Shown here: positions 1 to 6,290 of the stretch, in pieces | Layout of the letters: each line of letters opens with the position of its first letter | How positions within the stretch are numbered: position 1 is the first letter of the stretch | Source: Halieaceae bacterium UBA5085 | Lineage (GTDB): Bacteria; Pseudomonadota; Gammaproteobacteria; Pseudomonadales; Halieaceae | Assembly: GCA_002414665.1 (NCBI GenBank) | Contig: DIAF01000021.1 | Coordinates: 7,838-23,191, forward strand | DNA length: 15,354 bases | Reading direction: 5' to 3' | Made by a program: the position numbers and the translations under genes | Notes under the pieces: generated by a model | The model's database searches: none | What the model saw: only the letters and a program-made list of their open reading frames with translations | Told to the model about the DNA's origin: nothing

Positions 1-209
1 GTCAGGTCATCGTGGCAGGAGACGGTAAACAACGGCCGCCCCAGACGCGCGGCCATGTGCGCCACGAAGCGTGTCTTGCCACAGCCGGTGGGCCCTTTCA
101 GCAGCAGGGGCAGGCCGTGCTGCCAGGCCTGCTCGAACAGCGCACACTCGTCGCCCACCGGTTCGTAATAAGGAACCTCATCGCGCGGGACCGGTTTCGG
201 TTCAGGCAT
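1..209 (-). CDS. norQ: NorQ/CbbQ-type MoxR AAA+ ATPase, 3' part cut by window start
   Basis: Only the first 69 or so residues are inside the window; the gene continues past base 1. The visible protein starts MPEPKPVPRDEVPYYEPVG and carries a complete Walker A loop, GPTGCGKT (about residues 39-46), in the order known for NorQ/CbbQ ATPases, where a short N-terminal strand (YYEPVGDE) precedes the P-loop. In this family the ATPase works with a NorD-type VWA protein to insert or activate the metal centre of NO reductase. The ATG at 207-209 lies 2 nt downstream of the norB stop codon, so the two are surely co-transcribed and probably translationally coupled. norD would be expected just outside the window. 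The family call rests on the P-loop plus context. Confidence 0.88.
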   Translation of the reverse strand, partial: MPEPKPVPRDEVPYYEPVGDECALFEQAWQHGLPLLLKGPTGCGKTRFVAHMAARLGRPLFTVSCHDDL

Positions 210-211
210 GC

Positions 212-1555
212 TCACGCGTTGGCCACACCCGTCTCACCAGCGGGCAGCTCTTCACGCGCCGGGCCGAACACCGCCCAGAGGAACACGACCGCCGCCACAG
301 CAACCACACAACCGGCGCCCAGGCGCATCATGTAGAACAGACTCAGTTGTTCCTGTACCTCCATGTAATTGATGCCCATGACGCGCTGCAGGTGGGTTTG
401 CACCACACCGGCAAAGGTCAGGGTAAAGGTCATGAAGCACATGGACGCCGTCATCAGCCAGAAGCTCCACATATTTATGATCTGGTTGAATGGCTGTATG
501 CGCCGCAGCTGCGGCATGGCATAAGTGACCACCGCCAGTACCATCATCACGTAGGCGCCGTAGAAGGCGAGGTGGCCATGGGCTGCCGTCACCTGGGTGC
601 CGTGCGTGTAGTAGTTTACCCAGTGCAAGGTGTGCATGAAGCCCCAGACGCCCGCACCGAAAAATGCCACGGTTGCGCTGCCCAGAGTCCAGAGCATGGC
701 TGCCTTGTTGGGGTGATTGCGGCGCCCTTTCCAGAACATGTAGAAGGCGAACATCACCATGGCGAAAAACGGCGCCACTTCCAACGTGGAGAAGAAACTG
801 CCGATAGGCTGCCAGTATCCCGGTGCGCCAATCCAGTAGTAGTGGTGGCCGGTACCGAGCAGACCGGAGAACAGCGCCAGGCCGATAATCACGTACAGCC
901 ACTTCTCGATGATTTCGCGATCCACACCGGTCAGCTTGATCAGCAGGTAGGCGAGCAGCGATGCCATGATCAGTTCCCACACACCCTCAACCCAGACGTG
1001 GACGATCCACCACCAGTACAACTTGTCCAATGCCAGATTGGACGGGTTGTAGAAGGCGAACAACCAGAAGATCGCCGCCAGCCACAAACCGAGCATGAGG
1101 ATGGAGTTGATCGCCGTCTTGCGCCCGCGCAGCAGCGTCATGCTGGTGTTGTACAGGAACATGAGGAAGGAAATGGTGATCAGTATCTTGGACCACAGGG
1201 GCTGTTCGAGAAACTCGCGGCCCTCATGAATCCCGAACTGGTAACTCAGTAGCGCCCCCGCACCGGCCACCGCGAAGATGGCCAACTGAATATAGGCGAT
1301 CATTGGACTGTGGATCTCGGTTTCTGCCTCCTCGGGCATGAGGAAATAGGTGCAGCCCATGAACCCCATTAGCAACCACACAATCAGCAGATTGGTATGG
1401 CTCATGCGCATGATGTGGAAGGGCACCAGATCCACCATGAACTCGGGCAGAACGTATACCGTAGCGGCCAGAATGCCGAAAATGACCTGTAGCGCAAAAA
1501 GCGCCATGGCAACTGCGAAAAAGGGCAGTGCGACCCGTTGCGTTTCGTATTTCAT
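212..1555 (-). CDS. norB: Nitric oxide reductase, cytochrome c type, catalytic subunit NorB
   Basis: Inner-membrane haem-copper-oxidase-family protein of 447 residues, the usual size of cNorB (about 450-470) and too short for the quinol-type enzyme. It reduces two NO to N2O using electrons from NorC. All metal ligands are visible: H53 (in SHTNLL) and H328 for low-spin haem b, H326 for haem b3, and H186, H237 and H238 for the non-haem iron. E190 and E194 in VHVWVEGVWE are the conserved active-site glutamates. Compared with Pseudomonas aeruginosa numbering the C-terminal ligands keep one constant offset of 21, so the core is intact. The start at 1555 is preferred because AGGAG (1562-1566) lies 6 nt upstream and MKYETQRVALPFF is a normal NorB N-terminus; the frame stays open upstream but overlaps norC. 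Second gene of norCBQ, 47 nt after norC. Confidence 0.98.
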   Translation of the reverse strand: MKYETQRVALPFFAVAMALFALQVIFGILAATVYVLPEFMVDLVPFHIMRMSHTNLLIVWLLMGFMGCTYFLMPEEAETEIHSPMIAYIQLAIFAVAGAGALLSYQFGIHEGREFLEQPLWSKILITISFLMFLYNTSMTLLRGRKTAINSILMLGLWLAAIFWLFAFYNPSNLALDKLYWWWIVHVWVEGVWELIMASLLAYLLIKLTGVDREIIEKWLYVIIGLALFSGLLGTGHHYYWIGAPGYWQPIGSFFSTLEVAPFFAMVMFAFYMFWKGRRNHPNKAAMLWTLGSATVAFFGAGVWGFMHTLHWVNYYTHGTQVTAAHGHLAFYGAYVMMVLAVVTYAMPQLRRIQPFNQIINMWSFWLMTASMCFMTFTLTFAGVVQTHLQRVMGINYMEVQEQLSLFYMMRLGAGCVVAVAAVVFLWAVFGPAREELPAGETGVANA

Positions 1556-1602
1556 TGCGTTCTCCTGCCTGCGTGTGCGCCGGACTCTATTCTGCGCAGG
1601 GC

Positions 1603-2055
1603 TCAACCGACCGGATGCGGCGGCCAGCCCTGAGTGTTGATCGAATCTGCCCAGCGGAAGAAATCCACCAGGTTGTCCAGTTCCTGTTCGCTGAGGTCGA
1701 ATTTCGGCATCTGCCGGCGCCCCGGAACATTCAGCGGCTGTGCCCTGATCCAGCCCTTGATCCCGGCCCGCGCCGCGTCCGGATTCTCCCGGCCGCCATA
1801 GCGGGTCCATACGTTACCCAGCTCCGGTGCAAAATAGGCGCCCTCGCCGATCAGGCTGTGACAATTGATACAGCTGTGCTTCTCCCAGACATGCTTGCCT
1901 GCCGCGACACTCTCAGTCAGGCCCTCCTTGTCCGTCGAGACATTCACCATGTACCAGTGGCTGTGCGCGGTGAGCCCTGCAAACACAAGAAAAAAGAACA
2001 GCGAGCCGCCGAAGAAGATATTGCGCGCCGCTGAACGTGAGAGTGATTCCATCAT
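1603..2055 (-). CDS. norC: Nitric oxide reductase cytochrome c subunit NorC
   Basis: A 150-residue membrane-anchored monohaem cytochrome c that passes electrons to NorB. It has one N-terminal transmembrane helix (about residues 13-30, FFGGSLFFFLVFAGL), then a periplasmic domain with the haem-binding motif CINCH (62-66) and the likely axial methionine M116 in RRQMPKF. Length and arrangement match the family. Two ATG codons are adjacent (2055 and 2052). The outer one is chosen because AGGGGG (2064-2069) sits 8 nt upstream of it. It is the first gene of the norCBQ operon. The promoter lies in the gap shared with nnrS, which contains an NsrR-like site. Confidence 0.97.
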   Translation of the reverse strand: MMESLSRSAARNIFFGGSLFFFLVFAGLTAHSHWYMVNVSTDKEGLTESVAAGKHVWEKHSCINCHSLIGEGAYFAPELGNVWTRYGGRENPDAARAGIKGWIRAQPLNVPGRRQMPKFDLSEQELDNLVDFFRWADSINTQGWPPHPVG

Positions 2056-2107
2056 GACTGCTGCCCCCTTGCGTATACTGCAGCACCACCGCAGACACGC
2101 TCGTTAT

Positions 2108-2130
2108 AAAACGCATATACTATGCATGTT
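2108..2130. promoter_or_regulatory. Candidate NsrR operator between norC and nnrS, with an overlapping -10-like element
   Basis: Two 11-base half-sites, AAAACGCATAT (2108-2118) and CTATGCATGTT (2120-2130), are separated by one base. Each matches 8 of 11 positions of the enterobacterial NsrR consensus halves AAGATGCATTT and AAATGCATCTT, quoted from memory. The inner part, GCATA-TAC-TATGC, is a perfect palindrome. On the plus strand a TATACT hexamer (2116-2121; 5 of 6 to the sigma-70 -10) lies inside the site, and on the minus strand TATAAC (2103-2108) adjoins it. No good -35 is visible for either. An nsrR gene lies in the divergent operon, so repression of both sides by NO-free NsrR is the simplest reading. 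Consensus match and context are seen; binding is inferred. Confidence 0.62.
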
Positions 2131-2223
2131 TTGATTCTCACACCGCGCCGACCGGGCCGTCAACCGTTGCAACGCCACGATTTGCCGGTGATGCGAGTGA
2201 AAACACGTTCTATTCGCAGAAAC

Positions 2224-2237
2224 CTGACACAGATCAA
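2224..2237. promoter_or_regulatory. Imperfect FNR/DNR-type box upstream of nnrS
   Basis: CTGAC-ACAG-ATCAA resembles the TTGAT-N4-ATCAA class of CRP/FNR sites: one half is perfect and the other has two mismatches. Its centre is only about 18 nt from the nnrS start codon, which is wrong for activating nnrS. For norC it would imply a leader of roughly 130 nt, with only a weak -10 there (TTCACT). It may be chance, or an NO/oxygen-responsive regulator site acting on norC. Confidence 0.2.
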
Positions 2238-2248
2238 GCAGGCCGCCC

Positions 2249-3412
2249 ATGCACAGCGCGACATCGCAACCCCCTGTCCCGTTTCGCTACCCGTTTCGGA
2301 TATTTTTCCTGTCGACGGCGGTCAGCGCACTGCTGCTGATCCCGCTGTGGCTGTTCTTCCTGCTCAGCGGCAGCGCGGCTCAGCCAGCCCTGCCCGCACT
2401 GGACTGGCACCAGCATGAAATGCTCGGCGCCTTCGTCAACAGTGCCATCGCCGGCTTCCTGCTCACCGCCGTGTGCGCCTGGACCGGCGCCCGGCCTGTC
2501 GCTGGCTGGACACTGGCCACACTCTGGCTGTTGTGGCTGGCGGGGCGCGGGGTGATGCTGTTCGGCACCCATCCCGTCCTGGCAATGCTTGTGGAGCTGG
2601 CATTCCTACCCGCTGTCGCGCTGCTGGCCGCCCGCCCGATCGTCGCTACCCGGCAGTGGCGGCAATTGCCGATACTGGCGGTGTTGACCCTGCTCTGGCT
2701 GTGCGACGTCGCGTACCATCTCTCCGGCGAAACGCACTGGCTGCGCGCCGCAATGCTGCTCACCAGCGGCCTGATTCTGGTAGTCGGCGGACGCATCACG
2801 TCGGCGTTTTCGCGCAACTGGCTGCAACGCCAGGGGCAACAGGCGCCCGCCATCACCAGCTACCCCTGGCTGGAGGGTCTGACGCTGGCCAGCACACTGC
2901 TGTTGGTATTGGCAGAGGCCAGTCGAGGCCTGGCGGAACCGCTCGTGGCCTGTGTTGCCCTGCTTGCCGGCCTGTCCGCTGGTCTGCGCACCCTGCTCTG
3001 GCGCGGCTGGCAGGTGCGCGCCGAGCCGCTGCTGCTCATCCTGCACATCGGGTTGCTGTGGGTAGCGGTTGGCTTTCTGTTGCGGGGTCTGGCAGGTTTT
3101 GCCCTGGTCAGCGACGCCGTGTGGCTGCATGCCCTGAGCGCGGGCGCGATGGGTACCATGATCCTCGGCGTGATGGCACGAGTGGCGCTGGGCCATACCG
3201 GCAGGCCCCTGGCGCTGCCCAGTGGTATTTCCTGGGCATTCGGGCTTATAATTCTCGCCGGCCTGTTACGCGTCATCGCGGGGACAGGTTGGCTGCCCTG
3301 GGCCTTTGGAATCCACGCAGCGTCGCTGTGTTGGGTCGCGGCCTTTTCGCTGTTTACCTGGCGCTACTTCCCGATACTCACACGCCCGCGAATCGACGGG
3401 AAGGCCGGTTGA
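2249..3412 (+). CDS. nnrS: NnrS family haem-copper membrane protein
   Basis: A 387-residue, very hydrophobic protein with about 12 predicted transmembrane segments. It carries the NnrS hallmarks: PFRYPFRIFF near the N-terminus (11-20), WHQHEM (53-58) with two histidines, AGFLLTAVCAWTG (68-80), GGRITSAFSRNWL (179-191), and a late HALSAGAMGTMILGVMAR segment ending in GHTGRPL. NnrS proteins bind haem and copper and are regularly regulated together with NO reductases. In Vibrio they relieve NO damage to iron-sulphur metabolism, but the molecular reaction is not settled. The ATG at 2249 has only a weak ribosome site (around CAGGCC), and no other in-frame methionine precedes residue 58. Its stop codon overlaps the nsrR start (TGATG), so the two are translationally coupled. 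It diverges from norC. Confidence 0.93.
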   Translation: MHSATSQPPVPFRYPFRIFFLSTAVSALLLIPLWLFFLLSGSAAQPALPALDWHQHEMLGAFVNSAIAGFLLTAVCAWTGARPVAGWTLATLWLLWLAGRGVMLFGTHPVLAMLVELAFLPAVALLAARPIVATRQWRQLPILAVLTLLWLCDVAYHLSGETHWLRAAMLLTSGLILVVGGRITSAFSRNWLQRQGQQAPAITSYPWLEGLTLASTLLLVLAEASRGLAEPLVACVALLAGLSAGLRTLLWRGWQVRAEPLLLILHIGLLWVAVGFLLRGLAGFALVSDAVWLHALSAGAMGTMILGVMARVALGHTGRPLALPSGISWAFGLIILAGLLRVIAGTGWLPWAFGIHAASLCWVAAFSLFTWRYFPILTRPRIDGKAG

Positions 3413-3864
3413 TGCGACTGACCCAATACACGGACTACGCCCTGCGCACACTCATTTACCTGGGCGTAAGCCCGGGTGGACGCCACACCATCCGCGACAT
3501 CGCGGAGGCCTACGACGTATCCCGCCACCACCTCACCAAGGTCGTGCAATACCTGCACAAACATGGCTTTGTCGAAGCCACGCGGGGCAAGGGCGGCGGC
3601 CTGGCGCTGGCCCGCCCGGCGAGCGACATTGTGGTCGGCGATGTCGTGCGGCGCATGGAGCCTTCCACGGTGCTGGTGGAATGTTTTGACAAGGGCGGAC
3701 AATGCGCCATACAGGGCCACTGCAAACTGACCCGTGCACTCCGCGAGGCCTTCAACGCATTTATCGCCGCCCTCGATGAATACACCCTGGCGGATCTGCT
3801 CGATGAGCGCGAGGACCGACTGCGCCACGTACTGGGGATCCCTGCAGTCAGGGTTTCCGACTGA
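3412..3864 (+). CDS. nsrR: NsrR, NO-sensing [Fe-S] Rrf2-family transcriptional repressor
   Basis: A 150-residue Rrf2 protein. The winged helix-turn-helix covers about residues 1-65 (TIRDIAEAYDVSRHHLTKVVQYL is the recognition region, followed by the RGKGGG wing). The cluster ligands C91, C98 and C104 follow in VECFDKGGQC and GHC. The spacing (6 and 5 residues between them) and the ECFD context are those of NsrR rather than IscR or RirA. D8, the fourth ligand in Streptomyces coelicolor NsrR, is also present (QYTDYALR). The holo-repressor loses DNA binding when the cluster is nitrosylated. The start ATG at 3412 overlaps the nnrS stop. The frame is open upstream inside nnrS, but MRLTQYTDYALRTLIYL is the standard family N-terminus. 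Expected targets are norC and nnrS through the site at 2108-2130. Confidence 0.95.
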   Translation: MRLTQYTDYALRTLIYLGVSPGGRHTIRDIAEAYDVSRHHLTKVVQYLHKHGFVEATRGKGGGLALARPASDIVVGDVVRRMEPSTVLVECFDKGGQCAIQGHCKLTRALREAFNAFIAALDEYTLADLLDEREDRLRHVLGIPAVRVSD

Positions 3865-3969
3865 ACAGGCCACAGCACAGGCCTTTGCCATGCGCCAGAT
3901 CAATACACATGCCGGACGGCCTGGGTTACCCTGCCGCGACCGAGCTAGCGACCGTGTTGGAGCGTCGAC

Positions 3970-4851
3970 ATGTCCACATTGCACAGTATGCCACCGCTGA
4001 TTGCCACACTGCGTGCGGAGCACGTGCACCTCACACGCATCTCCGGACTGATGACCGAGCAACTGGACGCGATAGAAAGCGGTGAACCGGTCGACAGCCA
4101 TGTGCTGTACGAGATCATGGGGTACATGGTCGGGTGGGCAGATCGCCATCATCACCCACGCGAAGACCTTATTTATGGCCGCGCGGCAGAGCTCGACGAG
4201 CAGATTGCCGACGACGTTGACAGCCTGCAGCGGCAACACGATGCCATGGCGAAGAACGCCGTCGCCCTGCAGGGACTTATCGGTCGCTGGCGCGCTGGAA
4301 AGGCCAGCGGCGAAGAGGTCGTGCGCGCAGGGCGTGAATACGTTGCCAACAGCGATCGCCACATGCAGAGCGAAGAATTGCTGGTATTCCCCCGCATTGA
4401 AGCGGTGCTGACGCCGGCTGACTGGCAGGAACTGGAACTTGACGATCGTCTGCAGGCCACGGGCGACCCGGTTTTTGGCCCGCGTGTAGACCGCGAGTTC
4501 AGAAATCTCGCGCGCAAACTGCGGCGCAGCGCCCGGCGCACCATTGAGCGCGGCGTGGTAGCGGAGTGGGCCGGGCTGGAATCGACGCTGGAATCACTGG
4601 AGATTCTCGGGAATGCCAACCGTATGGCATTGCAGGCCACTGGGGATACGCTGCGCTGCGCGATGCGCGAGTCACTCGACATTGTGCGCGCAACACCGTT
4701 CACCGCAGCGCCGCGTTGTGCGCTGAACAATATGCGCCTGGGTGGCCGCTGGCTCGGGGTCATCGCCTCAATCGCCGGGGACACGGTGAACGACCTGACC
4801 CGCATCCGGCGCGAAATGCGCCGGCAAATGGACGCACTGGACGCGCTCTGA
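3970..4851 (+). CDS. Hemerythrin-like di-iron domain protein with unassigned C-terminal half
   Basis: A 293-residue soluble protein. Residues about 8-145 form a hemerythrin HHE-type helical bundle with candidate di-iron ligands H18 or H20, H61 with E65 (in HHHPRED), H90 (QRQH), and H131 with E135 (HMQSEELLVFPRIE). Hemerythrin-like proteins bind O2 or NO, and many, like YtfE, belong to NsrR regulons. Residues about 150-293 are a helical, arginine-rich extension that I do not recognise; it includes one moderately hydrophobic stretch (GRWLGVIASIAG). The ATG at 3970 has GGAG about 8 nt upstream. The gene lies 105 nt after nsrR on the same strand and is probably in the same transcript, which points to NO binding, delivery or iron-sulphur repair. 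Its end faces the diguanylate cyclase gene with 4 nt between stop codons. Confidence 0.85.
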   Translation: MSTLHSMPPLIATLRAEHVHLTRISGLMTEQLDAIESGEPVDSHVLYEIMGYMVGWADRHHHPREDLIYGRAAELDEQIADDVDSLQRQHDAMAKNAVALQGLIGRWRAGKASGEEVVRAGREYVANSDRHMQSEELLVFPRIEAVLTPADWQELELDDRLQATGDPVFGPRVDREFRNLARKLRRSARRTIERGVVAEWAGLESTLESLEILGNANRMALQATGDTLRCAMRESLDIVRATPFTAAPRCALNNMRLGGRWLGVIASIAGDTVNDLTRIRREMRRQMDALDAL

Positions 4852-4855
4852 AGCG

Positions 4856-5614
4856 CTAGGACAGCACTGGCTGGCCGGCCTTCTCGGCGGCAGCGGCAAC
4901 CACCCTGTTACGTCCGCTGTCCTTGGCCCGGTAAAGCGCCGCATCTGCGGCGGCCAGCAGTGTCTCCGCCGTCATGCCGGCGCTGAATTCCGCGACGCCC
5001 ACACTGCAGCTGACCGCCAGCCCGGAAAACGTGCCCGAAAACTGCAGCGCAGCAATGCGCTGGCGCAGACGCTCGGCGATAGCCAGCGCAGCGGCGTTCC
5101 CGGTCATCGGCAGCTGCACGCCGAACTCCTCACCACCCAGACGGCCCACGTCGTCAGACCGTCGAAGCTGTTCCTGCAAGGCACTGGCAATCGCCTTCAG
5201 CACCACGTCGCCACCGCCATGGCCGAAGCGATCGTTGACCGATTTAAACAGGTCGATATCCAGCATCAGCAGGCATAGCGACTCTCCATAGCGCTCCGCG
5301 CGGGCGACATTGCTTGCAAGCTGCTCCAGGAAATAGCGTCGATTGGGTATCTGGGTAAGGTAATCAGTCCGTGACTCCGCAAGCAGCATCGCAGTCAGGC
5401 GGCGTTGATTGCGATACAGCACCAGAACAACCGCGAGTGTGAATGCCATGGCCGCCAACAGGGCGGTGAGCGTCACCTCGGTGACCGTGGTACCGAGCAA
5501 CTCCTGGGCAGCCAGGGGCAGCGACTGCAGCGCCGCAGTGACCAGCAGCGCACTTCGCAGTGCGCCGAGGCCGGCCGACCGCGACCCGTTGCGGCCGCTA
5601 CAGCTGAATGCCAC
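4856..5614 (-). CDS. Membrane-anchored diguanylate cyclase (GGEEF)
   Basis: A 252-residue enzyme making cyclic di-GMP from two GTP. The catalytic motif is GGEEF (160-164), preceded by the metal-binding D119 in LDIDLFK and an inhibitory I-site RRSD (151-154) at the standard five-residue spacing, so product inhibition should work. N-terminally there is a signal-peptide-like helix (about 19-36, ending LPLAAQE), a short segment, then a transmembrane helix (about 46-67), leaving almost no periplasmic sensor. The input signal is therefore unclear. The start is GTG at 5612-5614, only 3 nt after the mscL stop; no strong ribosome site is seen, so translational coupling is likely. An internal ATG near residue 56 would lose the first helix and is less likely. 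Convergent with the hemerythrin gene. Confidence 0.92.
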   Translation of the reverse strand: MAFSCSGRNGSRSAGLGALRSALLVTAALQSLPLAAQELLGTTVTEVTLTALLAAMAFTLAVVLVLYRNQRRLTAMLLAESRTDYLTQIPNRRYFLEQLASNVARAERYGESLCLLMLDIDLFKSVNDRFGHGGGDVVLKAIASALQEQLRRSDDVGRLGGEEFGVQLPMTGNAAALAIAERLRQRIAALQFSGTFSGLAVSCSVGVAEFSAGMTAETLLAAADAALYRAKDSGRNRVVAAAAEKAGQPVLS

Positions 5615-5617
5615 CTG

Positions 5618-6073
5618 TCAGGCGGCCTCGAGCGCTGACGTGCAATGGCCGCAGCGCGTCGCCTTGATGGGAATACTGGAGAGGCAGAACGGGCATTCCT
5701 TCTCCGTGGGCTCCGCGGGCGCTGGCTCCTCGTCCCGCTTCAGGCGGTTGACGCTGCGAATCAGCAGGAATACCGCAAAGGCGACGATCACGAAACTGAT
5801 CACCGCATTGATAAACAGACCATAGCTGATGGTCACCGCACCGGCTTCCTGGGCACTGGCCAGCGTCGTATAGGGCCCGGCCACCGCACCTTCCTTCAGG
5901 GTGATGAACAGGTCAGAAAAGTCGACACCGCCCAGTAAAAGCCCGATAGGCGGCATGATGACGTCATTGACCAGACTCTTGACGATCGTGCCGAAAGCAC
6001 CGCCGATGATTATGCCTACCGCCATGTCGATGACGTTGCCGCGCATGGCAAATTCTTTGAATTCTTTTAGCAT
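5618..6073 (-). CDS. mscL: Large-conductance mechanosensitive channel MscL with zinc-ribbon-like tail
   Basis: A 151-residue inner-membrane channel that opens under membrane tension and releases solutes on osmotic downshock. It starts MLKEFKEFAMRGNVIDMAVG, followed by TM1 with IIIGGAFGTIVKSLVNDVIMPP (21-42), a periplasmic loop, and TM2 (about 84-106) ending in a charged helix. Usual MscL proteins end near residue 135. This one continues through a Pro/Ala/Glu linker to CPFC (127-130) and CGHC (141-144), two CxxC knuckles spaced like a small zinc ribbon. The ATG at 6073 is supported by GAGGA (6081-6085) 7 nt upstream; the frame is open further upstream, but that part lacks family similarity. 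It forms a pair with the diguanylate cyclase. Confidence 0.97.
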   Translation of the reverse strand: MLKEFKEFAMRGNVIDMAVGIIIGGAFGTIVKSLVNDVIMPPIGLLLGGVDFSDLFITLKEGAVAGPYTTLASAQEAGAVTISYGLFINAVISFVIVAFAVFLLIRSVNRLKRDEEPAPAEPTEKECPFCLSSIPIKATRCGHCTSALEAA

Positions 6074-6290
6074 AAAGGTTTCCTCACAGCGTGTATGGGT
6101 GCACCGGCAGCAGCGTACAAACTCCCCCGATCTGCGCCGATACGACAATTTCGCACCACCGGGAAGGAAACACAAGACCACAAACTGCCAATGGTGATTC
6201 GCCGCCGGCGTCGGCACCGCTATTTCCGCCCGCTGCCGCAGGCAAATCTGCTAGACTGACGCCTCACTTGCTATCTGCCGGTACGCTGCT
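6074..6290. other. Divergent intergenic region between mscL and the deacylase gene
   Basis: This 217-base gap must hold the promoters of both flanking genes. For the plus-strand gene there is a convincing extended -10, TGCTAGACT (TAGACT at 6252-6257), with no clear -35. For mscL only weak hexamers are seen (TTGTAC and CATACA on the minus strand, about 17 nt apart). I see no repeat, terminator or RNA gene in the remainder. Confidence 0.5.
6249..6257 (+). promoter_or_regulatory. Extended -10 promoter element for the deacylase gene
   Basis: TGCTAGACT matches the extended -10 form (TGn followed by a TATAAT-like hexamer, 4 of 6). A start of transcription near 6264 would leave a leader of about 27 nt before the TTG start codon at 6291. 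No -35 hexamer is evident, as is common with extended -10 promoters. Confidence 0.45.

Noticed and set aside
71..1252. 393-codon plus-strand open frame opposite norB
   Set aside because: His/Gln/Arg-rich translation with no recognisable domain; it is the antisense shadow of norB, whose metal ligands are all intact.
1556..1810. Longer norB start inside norC
   Set aside because: The extra 85 residues are out-of-frame norC sequence; AGGAG and the family N-terminus fix the start at 1555.
2131..2140. TTGAT half-site next to the NsrR-like box
   Set aside because: The expected second half (ATCAA four bases later) is absent, so it is not a credible FNR box.
2165..2174. CGTTGCAACG palindrome in the nnrS leader
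   Set aside because: Perfect but only 10 bases, with no known operator match or repetition in the window.
2473..3411. Long upstream extension of the nsrR frame through nnrS
   Set aside because: The extension overlaps nnrS in another frame and is Arg/Ala-rich without similarity; nsrR has a standard N-terminus at 3412.
3364..4362. 332-codon minus-strand frame across nsrR and the hemerythrin gene
   Set aside because: Runs antisense to two well-supported genes and across their intergenic gap, with no domain.
6074..6217. 48-codon N-terminal extension of mscL
   Set aside because: MLKEFKEFAMRGNV is the normal MscL start with a good ribosome site; the upstream part is the promoter region.
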